In this document: positions 26,213 through 34,648 of the stretch, piece by piece
Layout: the number at the start of each line of letters is the position of its first letter
Position numbering within the stretch: position 1 is the stretch's first letter
Source: Acaryochloris sp. IP29b_bin.148
Lineage (GTDB): Bacteria; Cyanobacteriota; Cyanobacteriia; Thermosynechococcales; Thermosynechococcaceae
NCBI RefSeq assembly: GCF_028285565.1
Contig: NZ_JANQOY010000140.1
Location: forward strand, 1-44,398
Direction: 5' to 3'
Length of the DNA: 44,398 nucleotides
Notes under the pieces: model-generated
What the model was told of the DNA's origin: nothing
What the model saw: only the letters and a program-made list of their open reading frames with translations
Database searches by the model: none
Made by a program: the position numbers and the translations under genes

Positions 26213-26305
26213 GCCTAACACGCCAATGCAGGTGGATACTCGAAGCACTCTACTAGTAAACGCTTTAAATTAATTTTCGCACCCCTGATTGCCCATCCGT
26301 AAGAC
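26213..26305 (+). other. attC site 2
   Basis: R'' box GCCTAAC at 26213-26219. R' box GTAAGAC at 26299-26305 has A for the second T of the usual GTT, so this site is partly decayed. The left arm CCAATGCAGGTGG pairs with the complement of the right arm CACCCCTGATTGC, leaving an extra G and an extra T on the left arm, at the same places as in the other sites. The right half shares CGCTTTAAATT and TTCGC-CCCTGAT with attC1. Length 93 bp. Confidence 0.7.
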
Positions 26306-26391
26306 TTCAAAGGATAGAATCCGCCGAGCGCCTATCGCTTTCGCGACAGGCGCAAAACTGCGTTTGTCGGCACCGCTTCGATTAAGAATAC

Positions 26392-27072
26392 ATGCGAGAA
26401 CCCCGTTTCACGATTGGCATCGCCCTTACGATCGGTTGGATAGCGATCGCGGGCTATCTTTTGCTGAAGGATCCAGCAGTGCTGGCGAAGATGACACCCA
26501 GCGACTGGGGGAGCTTCCTGTCCGGCGCATCTGCACCGCTCGCGTTCTTATGGCTTGTCCTTGGCTACATTCAGCAAGGCGAAGAGCTTAAGCTCAGTAC
26601 AGAGGCCCTTCGCCTTCAAGCCGAAGAGTTAAAGAACTCGGTGCAGCAGCAGCGAGACTTGGTTGAAGTCTCTCGCCAGCAAGTCGAAAGCGAGCGAGAA
26701 GCACTCGCCTACGAACATAGAGTACGCGAAGAGACCTCCCTTCCAAGGCTAACGCCAAGCGCCGCCGGAGGGTCCTTTCGAGGTGACGGCGAATCTACCT
26801 ACAGCTTCTCAATCACGAACTATGGTCACGCTGCCACAGGCGTCATGGCTGACCTGAGCCTCCCGGATCAAGCATTACACCGAGTTGTCGATCTGCCGCT
26901 ATTGGAGACTGGCGCAAGCCAGCGCGTCTCGTTCAACATCCAGGGCCCGCTACAAGGAGCTGACGCCCGCCTGTGGCTTCGCTGCACTGATGGCCTCGGT
27001 CGTCCACAATCGGTGCTCTACTCAGTGGAGCGGGTGGATGACTCGCCCCACGCTGTACTCTTAGTAACATAA
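26392..27072 (+). CDS. Cassette 3: membrane-anchored coiled-coil protein of unknown function
   Basis: A 226-residue protein. A membrane helix (FTIGIALTIGWIAIAGYLLL, residues ~6-25) is followed by a conserved-looking block WGSFLSGASAPLAFLWLVLG with a second hydrophobic stretch, a coiled coil at ~62-115 rich in Gln/Glu (EELKLSTEALRLQAEELKNS), and a beta-rich soluble domain (SFSITNYGHAATGVMADLSL). This architecture occurs in a family of uncharacterised bacterial proteins. GC content is clearly higher than in the AT-rich DNA right after its stop, which points to foreign origin. ATG at 26392; ribosome-binding site not clear. Confidence 0.7.
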   Translation: MREPRFTIGIALTIGWIAIAGYLLLKDPAVLAKMTPSDWGSFLSGASAPLAFLWLVLGYIQQGEELKLSTEALRLQAEELKNSVQQQRDLVEVSRQQVESEREALAYEHRVREETSLPRLTPSAAGGSFRGDGESTYSFSITNYGHAATGVMADLSLPDQALHRVVDLPLLETGASQRVSFNIQGPLQGADARLWLRCTDGLGRPQSVLYSVERVDDSPHAVLLVT

Positions 27073-27074
27073 AA

Positions 27075-27437
27075 AATGAACTAGAATCGGCAATTGAAGC
27101 TGTAGACTCTCTTCAAAATGAGGCTCAGCAAAACAAGGAAGAAGTCGGTAAACTCCAAGAGCGTATCCAAGAATTAGAGGAAGACAAAAGTACTGCTGAA
27201 AATTTTTTACAGCTTCCTCAGGATTCGGTTATTCGCCTAATTGACCGTGCTACATCAAAAGGCAAGAATAAGGGGCGAATTGAAGGTCTGATCATTGGCA
27301 TAATTACCGGGGTGATTTCTAGTTTGGCAGTTTGGATTTTAACTGAAAAGGTTCTCATCACAACCCCTGAAGCCTTTAGGACTGAAGTGAAACCCTCAAT
27401 TTCTATACCTGCGCAGTCCGACAAAGATGTCAGATGA
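27075..27437 (+). pseudogene. 5'-truncated ORF: coiled coil plus membrane helix
   Basis: Open in a different frame from the preceding gene, with no ATG in frame. It reads NELESAIEAVDSLQNEAQQN, then a heptad-like EEVGKLQERIQELEED, then SVIRLIDRATSKGKNKGRIE and a membrane helix GLIIGIITGVISSLAVWIL, with a stop at 27437. The pattern is that of a real protein tail. The DNA turns AT-rich right where the preceding ORF ends. It looks like the 3' part of a second cassette gene, joined by deletion to the preceding one. Confidence 0.55.
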
Positions 27438-27469
27438 GCTATGGTTTTACTCACATTTATTACTCTTTT

Positions 27470-27562
27470 GCCTAACCAGGCCATCCAAGGGATGCTCGCA
27501 ATACAATACCAGTTAAGATCTTTATCTTTCTGCTCGCATCCTTGATGGCTGAACCGTTAAGC
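27470..27562 (+). other. attC site 3
   Basis: R'' box GCCTAAC at 27470-27476 and R' box GTTAAGC at 27556-27562, both full consensus. The left arm GCCATCCAAGGGATGC pairs with the right arm GCATCCTTGATGGC, leaving an extra C after GCCATC and an extra G after AAGG on the left arm. This is the best preserved of the three sites. Length 93 bp. Confidence 0.75.
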
Positions 27563-27603
27563 CAGACAGAATGTGCTCTCTCTCCAGGCGAAGAAGAACA
27601 GAG

Positions 27604-27984
27604 GTGCCCGTGTTTGACCATATCAAGTTCGGCGTTCGCGACTTTGCAGTGAGCAAAACCTTCTACTTGAAGGCGCTCAAACCCATTGGAGTGACTGTTG
27701 TCACCGATTGGCCTCCAAACGGTGCTGAATTTAGTCAGCCAACAGGCAAAAGTTCACTGTGCCTGTACCAAACAGACGAGGAGCCCGCGCATCTACACAT
27801 AGCATTCATCGCCGAAAGACGGCACCAGGTTGACGCGTTCTACTACGCCGCTCTGAGCGCAGGCGGGCAGGACAACGGGCCGCCAGGATTACGTCCTCAG
27901 TACAGCGGTCAGTACTATGCGGCATTCATTCTTGACCCCGACGGGCATAATATCGAGGTGGTCTGCCATGAGACGGAGGCCTAG
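27604..27984 (+). CDS. Cassette 4: VOC-family (glyoxalase/bleomycin-resistance fold) protein
   Basis: A 126-residue protein: MPVFDHIKFGVRDFAVSKTF opens the first beta-alpha-beta-beta-beta unit, HLHIAFIAERRHQVDAFYYA begins the second, and AAFILDPDGHNIEVVCH closes it with the usual metal-ligand Glu in NIEVV. VOC proteins bind metal and act on many small molecules; some give resistance to toxic compounds. The exact substrate is unknown. The frame opens at 27571, but GTG 27604 gives the normal family start. GC-rich compared with the flanks. VOC genes are frequent in integron cassettes. It lies 41 bp after the R' box of attC3. Confidence 0.8.
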   Translation: MPVFDHIKFGVRDFAVSKTFYLKALKPIGVTVVTDWPPNGAEFSQPTGKSSLCLYQTDEEPAHLHIAFIAERRHQVDAFYYAALSAGGQDNGPPGLRPQYSGQYYAAFILDPDGHNIEVVCHETEA

Positions 27985-28010
27985 CATCTAGTTGCAAGCG
28001 ACTCTGAACC
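27979..28010 (+). other. Truncated attC site 4 (left arm only)
   Basis: GCCTAGC at 27979-27985 overlaps the VOC stop codon and resembles an R'' box; TGCAAGCG follows at the same offset where attC1 has TGCAAGAG. No right arm or R' box follows, because the sequence runs into a transposase remnant at 28019. Interpreted as an attC cut by an insertion. Confidence 0.4.
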
Positions 28011-28018
28011 CCAGACTG

Positions 28019-28129
28019 AAGATTTTCAAAATTCTGTCCGAGCGCTATCGCAATCATCGCCGTCGCTACTCCCTTTGGTGTAACTTGATTGCAGCCCTCT
28101 ATAACGACGAGTTATCTCTTGCAGCTTAA
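28019..28129 (+). pseudogene. Transposase C-terminal remnant
   Basis: An open stretch of 36 codons ending in TAA: KIFKILSERYRNHRRRYSLW, then CNLIAALYNDELSLA. The 'ILSERYRNRR-R----NLIA--YN-EL' ending is typical of IS5-group transposases in cyanobacteria. The rest of the gene and the terminal repeats are not found, so only a scar is left. Confidence 0.65.
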
Positions 28130-28333
28130 GGGGTGGAAGTCAGCATTAGCACATTGTGAAATGAATATTGCCCCTCTGGCACTGTGCAGCCCGCCGCCAG
28201 TTTTGTCCGCTCAGTCGATTATGTTGGAACCCGCACGATCTTGATCAACCTAGAAGTCTCTTTCGATCGCAACCCCTATTTCCATGAAGTCAATTGTGGG
28301 TACAGCGGAAGAGATTCTTCCCGCGCTACTGCA

Positions 28334-28990
28334 ATGAGAATTCCAAAATGGATACCGAAAAATCGGCCTTTAAGGGTGATATGGGTGTGTAGTTGGGGGT
28401 TGATCGGCCTGATGGCGTTTTGTATCGCCCAAGTGATGCTGATTCAGCGCACACCCCTCACTCAGCCTGCTCCATTGGTGGGGGCATCTGCGATCGCACT
28501 CCCCAATACCGACGACCCAGAGCAACTGTATGTGTTCTCTCAAATGTTAGGGCGCATCCAAGTCTTCGATACCAACGGCACTTTTCAAACTAGCATTGCC
28601 ACGCCCACTGTTAAAGGAGAGCTGACGCTTTGCGGTGGGGGAGAGCATCCGATTCTTTTAGTCACACCCTATTTCAGAAAACCTTACTACGAGCTAAAGC
28701 AAAAGCAATTTATCTGGGTTGAGGATCAACCCCTACCTGGGTTTTGCCAGACGTCTAAGCCACAAACCACTGCCATTGGCCAATATCGCTACAGGCTCAA
28801 GGACTGGCCAAAGCGGGTCACCTATCGTTCGATGGGCCAACATCAGGAGGATATCCTAATCCCAGGCAATTGGTGGATAGCTTTTTCAGGTTCATTACCC
28901 TTTATTTTGGGGTATGGCCTATTGGGAGGAGGGTTACAAATTCTGGGATTGATACTTCTCTACTCCCATAGGCATCAAGAGCAGTCTTAG
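28334..28990 (+). CDS. Membrane protein of unknown function
   Basis: A 218-residue protein with one hydrophobic helix near the start (IWVCSWGLIGLMAFCIAQVM, ~17-36), an extracytoplasmic domain of ~145 residues (LYVFSQMLGRIQVFDTNGTF), and a C-terminal helix (GGGLQILGLILLYSHRH). The domain resembles a beta-strand sensor-like fold, but I recognise no family. The frame is open from 28184; ATG at 28334 is preferred because the residues before it look unstructured. Not part of the integron row: it lies beyond the transposase scar, where base composition returns to normal. Confidence 0.6.
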   Translation: MRIPKWIPKNRPLRVIWVCSWGLIGLMAFCIAQVMLIQRTPLTQPAPLVGASAIALPNTDDPEQLYVFSQMLGRIQVFDTNGTFQTSIATPTVKGELTLCGGGEHPILLVTPYFRKPYYELKQKQFIWVEDQPLPGFCQTSKPQTTAIGQYRYRLKDWPKRVTYRSMGQHQEDILIPGNWWIAFSGSLPFILGYGLLGGGLQILGLILLYSHRHQEQS

Positions 28991-29208
28991 ATCTGCCAAG
29001 TGTGAAGTTGAATGGGGGCAGCAATACGCTGAATCAGGTAGGAACATAACTCGTTTGCTGTATAACCTCTCTAAAAGAGACTTTTATGGCAGTAACAATA
29101 TTCACCGTTAAGCATTTCGGAGCCTTCAACTTCCGCCTATACTGCTGGATGACGACCAACATATCTTTGATATTCTTCAGATCACCCAACTTTTCTATGA
29201 CATAGCGT

Positions 29209-32200
29209 ATGCCGTCAAATTCCCCTTCAGACAGCCTCCAGCACCAGAATTCCGTTGATGCTGCCATTTTGAAACTCCGTCAACTGACTCAGCGAGATGT
29301 TCAAACCGATTGGCAACGATGGTCTGGCGATCTTCCCGTCGAGAAGGGTACAGATCCACAAACTTGGCAAGCATGGTCATCAGGTCCCTTAAACGAACGC
29401 GCGCATATCGACTGGCCCCAGGGACAGCTTGTGTTGTGGTTAGGACAAGTAATCTCGGTACCGACGGATCAGTATCACTATCCGCTAGCAGACTGTAAGC
29501 TCCGGTTGGCGTTGACCTGGTGGGCCGAACAGGCCGAAATCTTTATTAATGGCGAGCTAGTCCAAGCTGGAGACTTGTATGACTGCACGGCTCGCATCCT
29601 TTTGAGCACTGCGGCTCAACCGGGCGATCAAATTGCTGTTGCCCTTCGACTGGTTAGTCCGGGACATGATCCAGGGGCGTTGGTGCGATCGCAACTGATC
29701 TACGAACCCTCTCCCCCTCTGCTTGATCCAGGCAAAGTGGCCGACGAACTCGCCGTTTTACAGGGCTATCTGGCAACATTTTCACCCACTGACCAGGCTA
29801 GTTTGGAGACCGCCGTCGCTACCATCGACTGGTCTCAGGTGAGTCATCCTCAGGCGTTTAGCGATAGTCTGGCGCAGCTCCATCAGCGACTGGCCCCCTG
29901 GAAAGCCTGGTTGCAACAACGCCAAATCAACTGGATCGGCCATGCCCATCTAGATCTGGCTTGGCTATGGCCCGTGGCTGAAACCTGGGAAGCGGCAGAA
30001 CGGACCTTCCAATCGGTGCTCAATTTGCAGGCCGAGTTTCCTGAACTGATTTTTTGCCATTCCTCCCCCGCCCTATATGCCTGGATGGAACAGAATCGAC
30101 CGGACTTGTTTGCTGAGATTCAAGGCCAAGTGAACAAAGGGACCTGGGAAGTAGCGGCGGGACTATGGGTAGAGCCAGAACTGAATTTGGTGAGTGGTGA
30201 ATCCTTGGTGCGCCAGGTCCTCTATGGTCAACGCTATACCCAAGCAAAATTTGGCTGCATCAGTAAGACGGCCTGGTTACCCGATAGTTTTGGGTTTTGC
30301 TGGCAGCTTCCTCAAATTTTGAAGCAGGGCGGTATTGACTATTTCTTGACTCAGAAACTGCGCTGGAACGATACGACGGAATTTCCCCACGAGGTCTTTC
30401 GGTGGCGATCCCCCGACGGCACCGAGATTTTGAGCATCATGCTACCGCCCATCGGCGAACAGATTTACCCGGTCAAAATGGGCACCTATGCTCAGGAGTG
30501 GGAAGCTTCAACCGGGGTGCAAGAGTGTCTATGGCTGCCTGGCGTCGGGGATCACGGGGGCGGTCCCACGCGCGATATGTTGGAAGTGGCCCGTCAATGG
30601 CAGCAATCCCCGTTATTCCCCAAACTGCAGCCCACCACGGCAGAACACTTTTGCCAGCAGGTGGCGGCTCAAATTAAAGCGGTCCCCGTTTGGGGAGATG
30701 AGCTTTATCTAGAGCTGCATCGGGGTTGCTATACCAGCCATGCCGACCAGAAACGCTACAACCGAGAGTGCGAAGGGTTGCTGTATGAAGCGGAACTGTG
30801 GAATGCGATCGCAACCCGTATCCTCGACCATCCTTATCCCCAAGCAGACCTAGAACAGGCCTGGAAAAAAGTCTTGTTTAACCAGTTTCACGATATCTTG
30901 CCCGGCTCATCAATCCCTCAAGTGTTTGTCGATGCCAACCGCGACTGGGAAGCGGCTCAGCAGTCTGCCTCCCAGCATTTGCAGCGGGGGTTAACTGCGA
31001 TCGCAGCTGCCGTTGACTGTCCTCCTCCTCCCACATCAGGGAGTCAGCCTGTGGTGGTGTTTAATTCTCTCAACTGGCAGCGCTCAGAATTAGCATGGGT
31101 TCAACTGCCTGATCCGCAGCAACAGTGGCAGATTACCACTGCCAAGGGAGAAATACTGCCTGGGCAGCGTCATCCCGATCAGCCTGCACTGTGTTTCAAA
31201 GCCGATATCCCGGCCATCGGCTATCAGCTTTATTGGTTAACACCTGTTGTCCAACCGGAGCCATCCAACCCTCCCCCTCATCATTGGACCTTAGAAAATG
31301 ACTATTTACAGGTGCAGGTTAACGAGCAAACGGGAGCGCTAACTCAAATCTGGGACAAAGTGGCTCAGCGACAGGTACTGTCTGGCCCAGGCAATCACCT
31401 CCAGTTTTTTACCGATAAGGGTCAGTATTGGGATGCTTGGAATATTGATCCGGACTACGAAAATAAAGCCTTGCCAGATGCCAAACTGCAATCCATTGAA
31501 TGGTTAAGTCAAGGCCCCCTTCAGCAGCGGGTGCGAGTCAAACACCAGTTTGGCCAATCACACTTTTGCCAAGATTATGTCCTGGATATCGATTCCCCCC
31601 TGCTGAGAATTGAAGCCACGGTGGATTGGCAGGAAAACCAGGTGCTCGTCAAAACCGCTTTTCCACTGACGATTGCGGCGGACCAGGCCACCTATGAAAT
31701 CCCTTGTGGAGCCATCCAACGCCCCACTTTGCCGAATCCCGAATTAGACCCCAGAGAACAGGCGAAATGGGAAGTGCCAGCCTTGCAGTGGGCCGATTTA
31801 ACCGATATCCACCAACACTATGGGGTCAGTCTGCTGAATAACTGTAAATATGGCTATGATGCCCAACCCAATCAACTGCGATTAACGCTGCTGAAAAGTC
31901 CGAATTGGCCGGATCCAGGCTGCGATCGCGGCCATCACCAATTTACCTATGCGCTTTACCCCCATGCCCAGACCTGGCAGGTCGCCCAAACCACCCATAA
32001 AGGGTATGAGCTAAATCGACCGCTCCATACACTTGTTGTATCCTCTGAAGATCAAAGCAAGCTTGGGTTACCGCCACAGCAGCAATTCTTAAATCTTGGA
32101 GCTGAGAACCTAATCCTGATGGCGTTTAAGGCAGCAGAGGACGATCCTCAACAATGGGTGATGCGCTGCTATGAAAGCCATGGAGAGCGTGTTATCCCCA

Positions 32201-32334
32201 CCTTTGAAAATCGCTTAAACCTCCAAGTTCAGCAGCCGATCGACGTGCTTGAACACCCCAAGAACATCCAACTGGATCAAATCTCATCTTGGCAAATTAC
32301 CTCTTATCGTCTGGTCCCCGCAGATGATCACTAG
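29209..32334 (+). CDS. Alpha-mannosidase, glycoside hydrolase family 38
   Basis: A 1041-residue enzyme with GH38 landmarks: IGHAHLDLAWLWP (zinc-binding H245-x-H-x-D249 region), WLPDSFGFCWQLP with the nucleophile Asp near 359, and a long beta-rich C-terminal part (VVVFNSLNWQRSELAWV). GH38 enzymes cut alpha-mannosyl linkages with a zinc ion in the active site. The N-terminal beta domain (ENG-like lectin part) matches the long bacterial type. No signal peptide, so it is cytoplasmic and may recycle internal mannosides or polysaccharides. ATG at 29209. The WecB-type gene converges from the other side. Confidence 0.9.
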   Translation: MPSNSPSDSLQHQNSVDAAILKLRQLTQRDVQTDWQRWSGDLPVEKGTDPQTWQAWSSGPLNERAHIDWPQGQLVLWLGQVISVPTDQYHYPLADCKLRLALTWWAEQAEIFINGELVQAGDLYDCTARILLSTAAQPGDQIAVALRLVSPGHDPGALVRSQLIYEPSPPLLDPGKVADELAVLQGYLATFSPTDQASLETAVATIDWSQVSHPQAFSDSLAQLHQRLAPWKAWLQQRQINWIGHAHLDLAWLWPVAETWEAAERTFQSVLNLQAEFPELIFCHSSPALYAWMEQNRPDLFAEIQGQVNKGTWEVAAGLWVEPELNLVSGESLVRQVLYGQRYTQAKFGCISKTAWLPDSFGFCWQLPQILKQGGIDYFLTQKLRWNDTTEFPHEVFRWRSPDGTEILSIMLPPIGEQIYPVKMGTYAQEWEASTGVQECLWLPGVGDHGGGPTRDMLEVARQWQQSPLFPKLQPTTAEHFCQQVAAQIKAVPVWGDELYLELHRGCYTSHADQKRYNRECEGLLYEAELWNAIATRILDHPYPQADLEQAWKKVLFNQFHDILPGSSIPQVFVDANRDWEAAQQSASQHLQRGLTAIAAAVDCPPPPTSGSQPVVVFNSLNWQRSELAWVQLPDPQQQWQITTAKGEILPGQRHPDQPALCFKADIPAIGYQLYWLTPVVQPEPSNPPPHHWTLENDYLQVQVNEQTGALTQIWDKVAQRQVLSGPGNHLQFFTDKGQYWDAWNIDPDYENKALPDAKLQSIEWLSQGPLQQRVRVKHQFGQSHFCQDYVLDIDSPLLRIEATVDWQENQVLVKTAFPLTIAADQATYEIPCGAIQRPTLPNPELDPREQAKWEVPALQWADLTDIHQHYGVSLLNNCKYGYDAQPNQLRLTLLKSPNWPDPGCDRGHHQFTYALYPHAQTWQVAQTTHKGYELNRPLHTLVVSSEDQSKLGLPPQQQFLNLGAENLILMAFKAAEDDPQQWVMRCYESHGERVIPTFENRLNLQVQQPIDVLEHPKNIQLDQISSWQITSYRLVPADDH

Positions 32335-32359
32335 CTGCAGGGACTCCATGGATGGCGAT

Positions 32360-33166
32360 TCAGAACAGAGCGGACCAGCAACGATAGCAAATCTGCTTGA
32401 GGGCCAGATAAACAAACAGTGGAATTGACGAAACATAGCGCTTCCACAGCCGCCTAGGCTCTTGGATCAGTCGATAAAACCATTCCAACCCCATAGCTCT
32501 CACCCAACTCGGGGCTCTGCGGTGAATGCCTGCGTAGACAGGGAACGCGCCGCCCAAACCAATCATGACGGCATTAATCTTTTCTTTATGGTTTGCCATC
32601 CAACTTTCTTGCTTAGGACATCCCAGGGCAATCATAACCACGCCCGCCCCACTATTATTAATTCTCTGAATTAAGTGGCGATCTTCTGCAGACGTCAACG
32701 GTCTAAAGGGTAACGGTTCCATATCGGCAATCAACAGATTGGGAAATTCCGTCAGCAATCGTTTCCTCATTCTTTGTAATATCGGAGCCATCGAACCGAG
32801 AAAATAGACACTGATGTTCTGCTCGGCTGCTCGCTGGCAAAGGGCTCGCATCAGATCGAGACCGGCGACCCGATTTTGCTTTTTCGCTCCCATCAGCTTG
32901 AGCATCCACACCAGCGGCATCCCATCCGGTGTCACCATATCTGCTTTCTGCATCACTTTCTTGAAGCTGGGTCTTTGGTATGCCTCCACGAGCATATGGG
33001 TGTTGGCCACACAGATACACTTACTCTGCCGCCGCTTGGCCCAGGCTAAGATAACCTCCATCAGCACATCAAATGGTGCAGCAGTCACTTGAGAACCGAT
33101 GATATCTAGGCGAGGAGGTTCTTTCACAACAGCAGTTTGCTTTAGCACAGATGATTTAGGTTGCAC
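32360..33166 (-). CDS. WecB/TagA/CpsF family glycosyltransferase
   Basis: A 268-residue GT26 enzyme: CVANTHMLVEAYQRPSF, then MVTPDGMPLVWMLKLMGAK (the DGMP-V motif) and VMIALGCPKQESWMANH, followed by VMIGLGGAFPVYAGIHRRAP. These motifs define the family that adds N-acetylmannosamine or related sugars to lipid-linked precursors of cell-surface polysaccharides at the membrane. The specific sugar is unknown. It converges with the mannosidase gene, 25 bp between stops. Confidence 0.9.
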   Translation of the reverse strand: MQPKSSVLKQTAVVKEPPRLDIIGSQVTAAPFDVLMEVILAWAKRRQSKCICVANTHMLVEAYQRPSFKKVMQKADMVTPDGMPLVWMLKLMGAKKQNRVAGLDLMRALCQRAAEQNISVYFLGSMAPILQRMRKRLLTEFPNLLIADMEPLPFRPLTSAEDRHLIQRINNSGAGVVMIALGCPKQESWMANHKEKINAVMIGLGGAFPVYAGIHRRAPSWVRAMGLEWFYRLIQEPRRLWKRYVSSIPLFVYLALKQICYRCWSALF

Positions 33167-33363
33167 TTTAGGGTTTCAATGTAGATAGCTTGAAGGTGAG
33201 CTGCCAGCGAACAGCGATTATTTTACTTGAGAATAAAAATAAGTAGTTTTATTCCCATCTATTTTAGATATCAGCACTCTTCTAGAAAATTACGCAGTTA
33301 GGTTGAATTTTTTTTGAGAGACTCAAGATGGGTAACTTTCGAGACCTTCAAGATAGACAATCT

Positions 33364-33828
33364 TTAAGATGCATTTGACAAGGTTTGAACAATTTTGAGG
33401 GATTCGTCGATATGTCCCTGAAAATTTAATTGCGAATTAAACAGATGGCGAACGATGCCGTTGGTATCAATGACATAGGTGACCCGACCTGGCAAAAGCC
33501 CCAACGTTGAGGGCACACCAAAGGCCTTACGGGCCTGATTGCGCTCATCACTCAACAAGATAAACGGCAACTGGTATTTGTTGACAAACTGCTGATGAGA
33601 GGTGGGAGAATCGCTGCTGATGCCGATCACCTCTGCCCCTGCGTCCTGAAAAACGGTATAGCTATCTCGAAATCCACAAGCTTCTTTGGTGCAGCCTGGT
33701 GTATCGTCTTTGGGATAAAAATAAAGGACAAGAATTTTTTGCCCTAATAAGCTCTGCAGATTAACCGTTTCGCCAGCTTGAGTCTTTAGCGAAACATCAG
33801 GAACGGGATCACCAACATTAATTGCCAT
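33364..33828 (-). CDS. prxQ: Peroxiredoxin, PrxQ/BCP type
   Basis: A 154-residue thiol peroxidase. The active-site block YFYPKDDTPGCTKEACGFRD holds the peroxidatic C46 and resolving C51, five residues apart, the mark of atypical 2-Cys PrxQ/BCP enzymes. It reduces hydrogen and alkyl peroxides using thioredoxin. No signal peptide is visible. A ribosome-binding site AGGGAGG lies before ATG 33828. Not in an obvious operon. Confidence 0.92.
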   Translation of the reverse strand: MAINVGDPVPDVSLKTQAGETVNLQSLLGQKILVLYFYPKDDTPGCTKEACGFRDSYTVFQDAGAEVIGISSDSPTSHQQFVNKYQLPFILLSDERNQARKAFGVPSTLGLLPGRVTYVIDTNGIVRHLFNSQLNFQGHIDESLKIVQTLSNAS

Positions 33829-33988
33829 TTTAGGGAGGATTTAAGGTTACTACCCACCTCCAGATGCTATCAGAGAACCTTAAAAAGATTATGAGAGTCA
33901 GATAATTTTTCTCTGCTCAGGGAGAAGCTTCCAAGATATGGGGTGATACCAGTTACTTCAGCCTCACCTCAGCAAATCCAGCGTCCTT

Positions 33989-34648
33989 TTATTCAGCCCA
34001 CTGTCGGAGCAAGTTAGCATGGCTCTTAGAAATCAGATCGAATTCAGGAGTCTTGCCCTGGGTAGCAAAGAGCGATCGCCTCGCCGTATCGAGATCAAAT
34101 AAGATCTCTCGCTTTTGCGGATCACGGACTCGACTTTGTACCCAACCCACGGCCACCAGACGAGTTCCGGTGGTGACGGTTTCTACACTATGAATGGTGG
34201 AAGACGGATACACAATCGCAGACCCCGCTTCTAATTTATAGGTATGAACACCATCGGCCAATTCCACACAGAGTTCTCCTCCTTCATAGTCAGCAGGAGA
34301 ATTGAGAAATAGCGTAAAGGAAATATCGGAACGAGAGCCGCCCATAAAGGCGTTATCCACATGATCCCCGTAGGACATACCCACCTGATAACGACTAAAT
34401 AGTAGGGTATGGATCGAGCGGGGTTGGACCGCCACTTTAAACAGCGGATGACGGAGGAGAGCTGCTTTGATCCGCTCTCGCAAATCGGTACTACAATCGG
34501 CTTTGCTGTGAAGTTGGGTGTTGTGTTTGACGAGTTTGGCATGCCAGCCTGCCGTCGTTTTGCCATCCACAAACTCTGCCGACGCTAGGATGTGAGTGAT
34601 CTCGGTGAGTTCATCGGCAGTGAGTACCTGGTCAAGGGTCAAGATCAT
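33989..34648 (-). CDS. Fe(II)/2-oxoglutarate dioxygenase, PKHD type
   Basis: A 219-residue protein of the PKHD-type hydroxylase (PiuC-like) family. Metal ligands H96 and D98 lie in [11 protein letters not shown] and H153 in [11 protein letters not shown]163 in [13 protein letters not shown] should hold 2-oxoglutarate. The C-terminal FATQG and [10 protein letters not shown] regions are also typical. The substrate is unknown; related genes are often iron-regulated. Its ATG overlaps the prfB stop codon by four bases (ATGA), so the two are translationally coupled, an unusual partner for a release-factor gene. Confidence 0.85.
   Translation of the reverse strand: MILTLDQVLTADELTEITHILASAEFVDGKTTAGWHAKLVKHNTQLHSKADCSTDLRERIKAALLRHPLFKVAVQPRSIHTLLFSRYQVGMSYGDHVDNAFMGGSRSDISFTLFLNSPADYEGGELCVELADGVHTYKLEAGSAIVYPSSTIHSVETVTTGTRLVAVGWVQSRVRDPQKREILFDLDTARRSLFATQGKTPEFDLISKSHANLLRQWAE

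Larger units (their letters stand above)
23961..28010 (+). mobile_element. Fossil chromosomal integron with four cassettes
   Basis: A dead integrase on the minus strand is followed by four plus-strand cassettes. Three attC-like sites of 94, 93 and 93 bp end the first three; the fourth site is cut short by an insertion-sequence remnant. All ORFs share one orientation, and base composition changes sharply from cassette to cassette (cassette 1 AT-rich, cassettes 3 and 4 GC-rich). Cassette limits, taking the G/TT crossover point in each R' box, are about 24528-25201, 25202-26299, 26300-27556 and 27557 onward. The combination is what defines an integron; the naming of each site is inference from structure, as no search was possible. 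Confidence 0.75.

Noticed and set aside
29034..29267. Minus-strand frame of 77 codons before the mannosidase
   Set aside because: Overlaps the start of the GH38 gene, has no recognised domain or ribosome-binding site; most likely chance.
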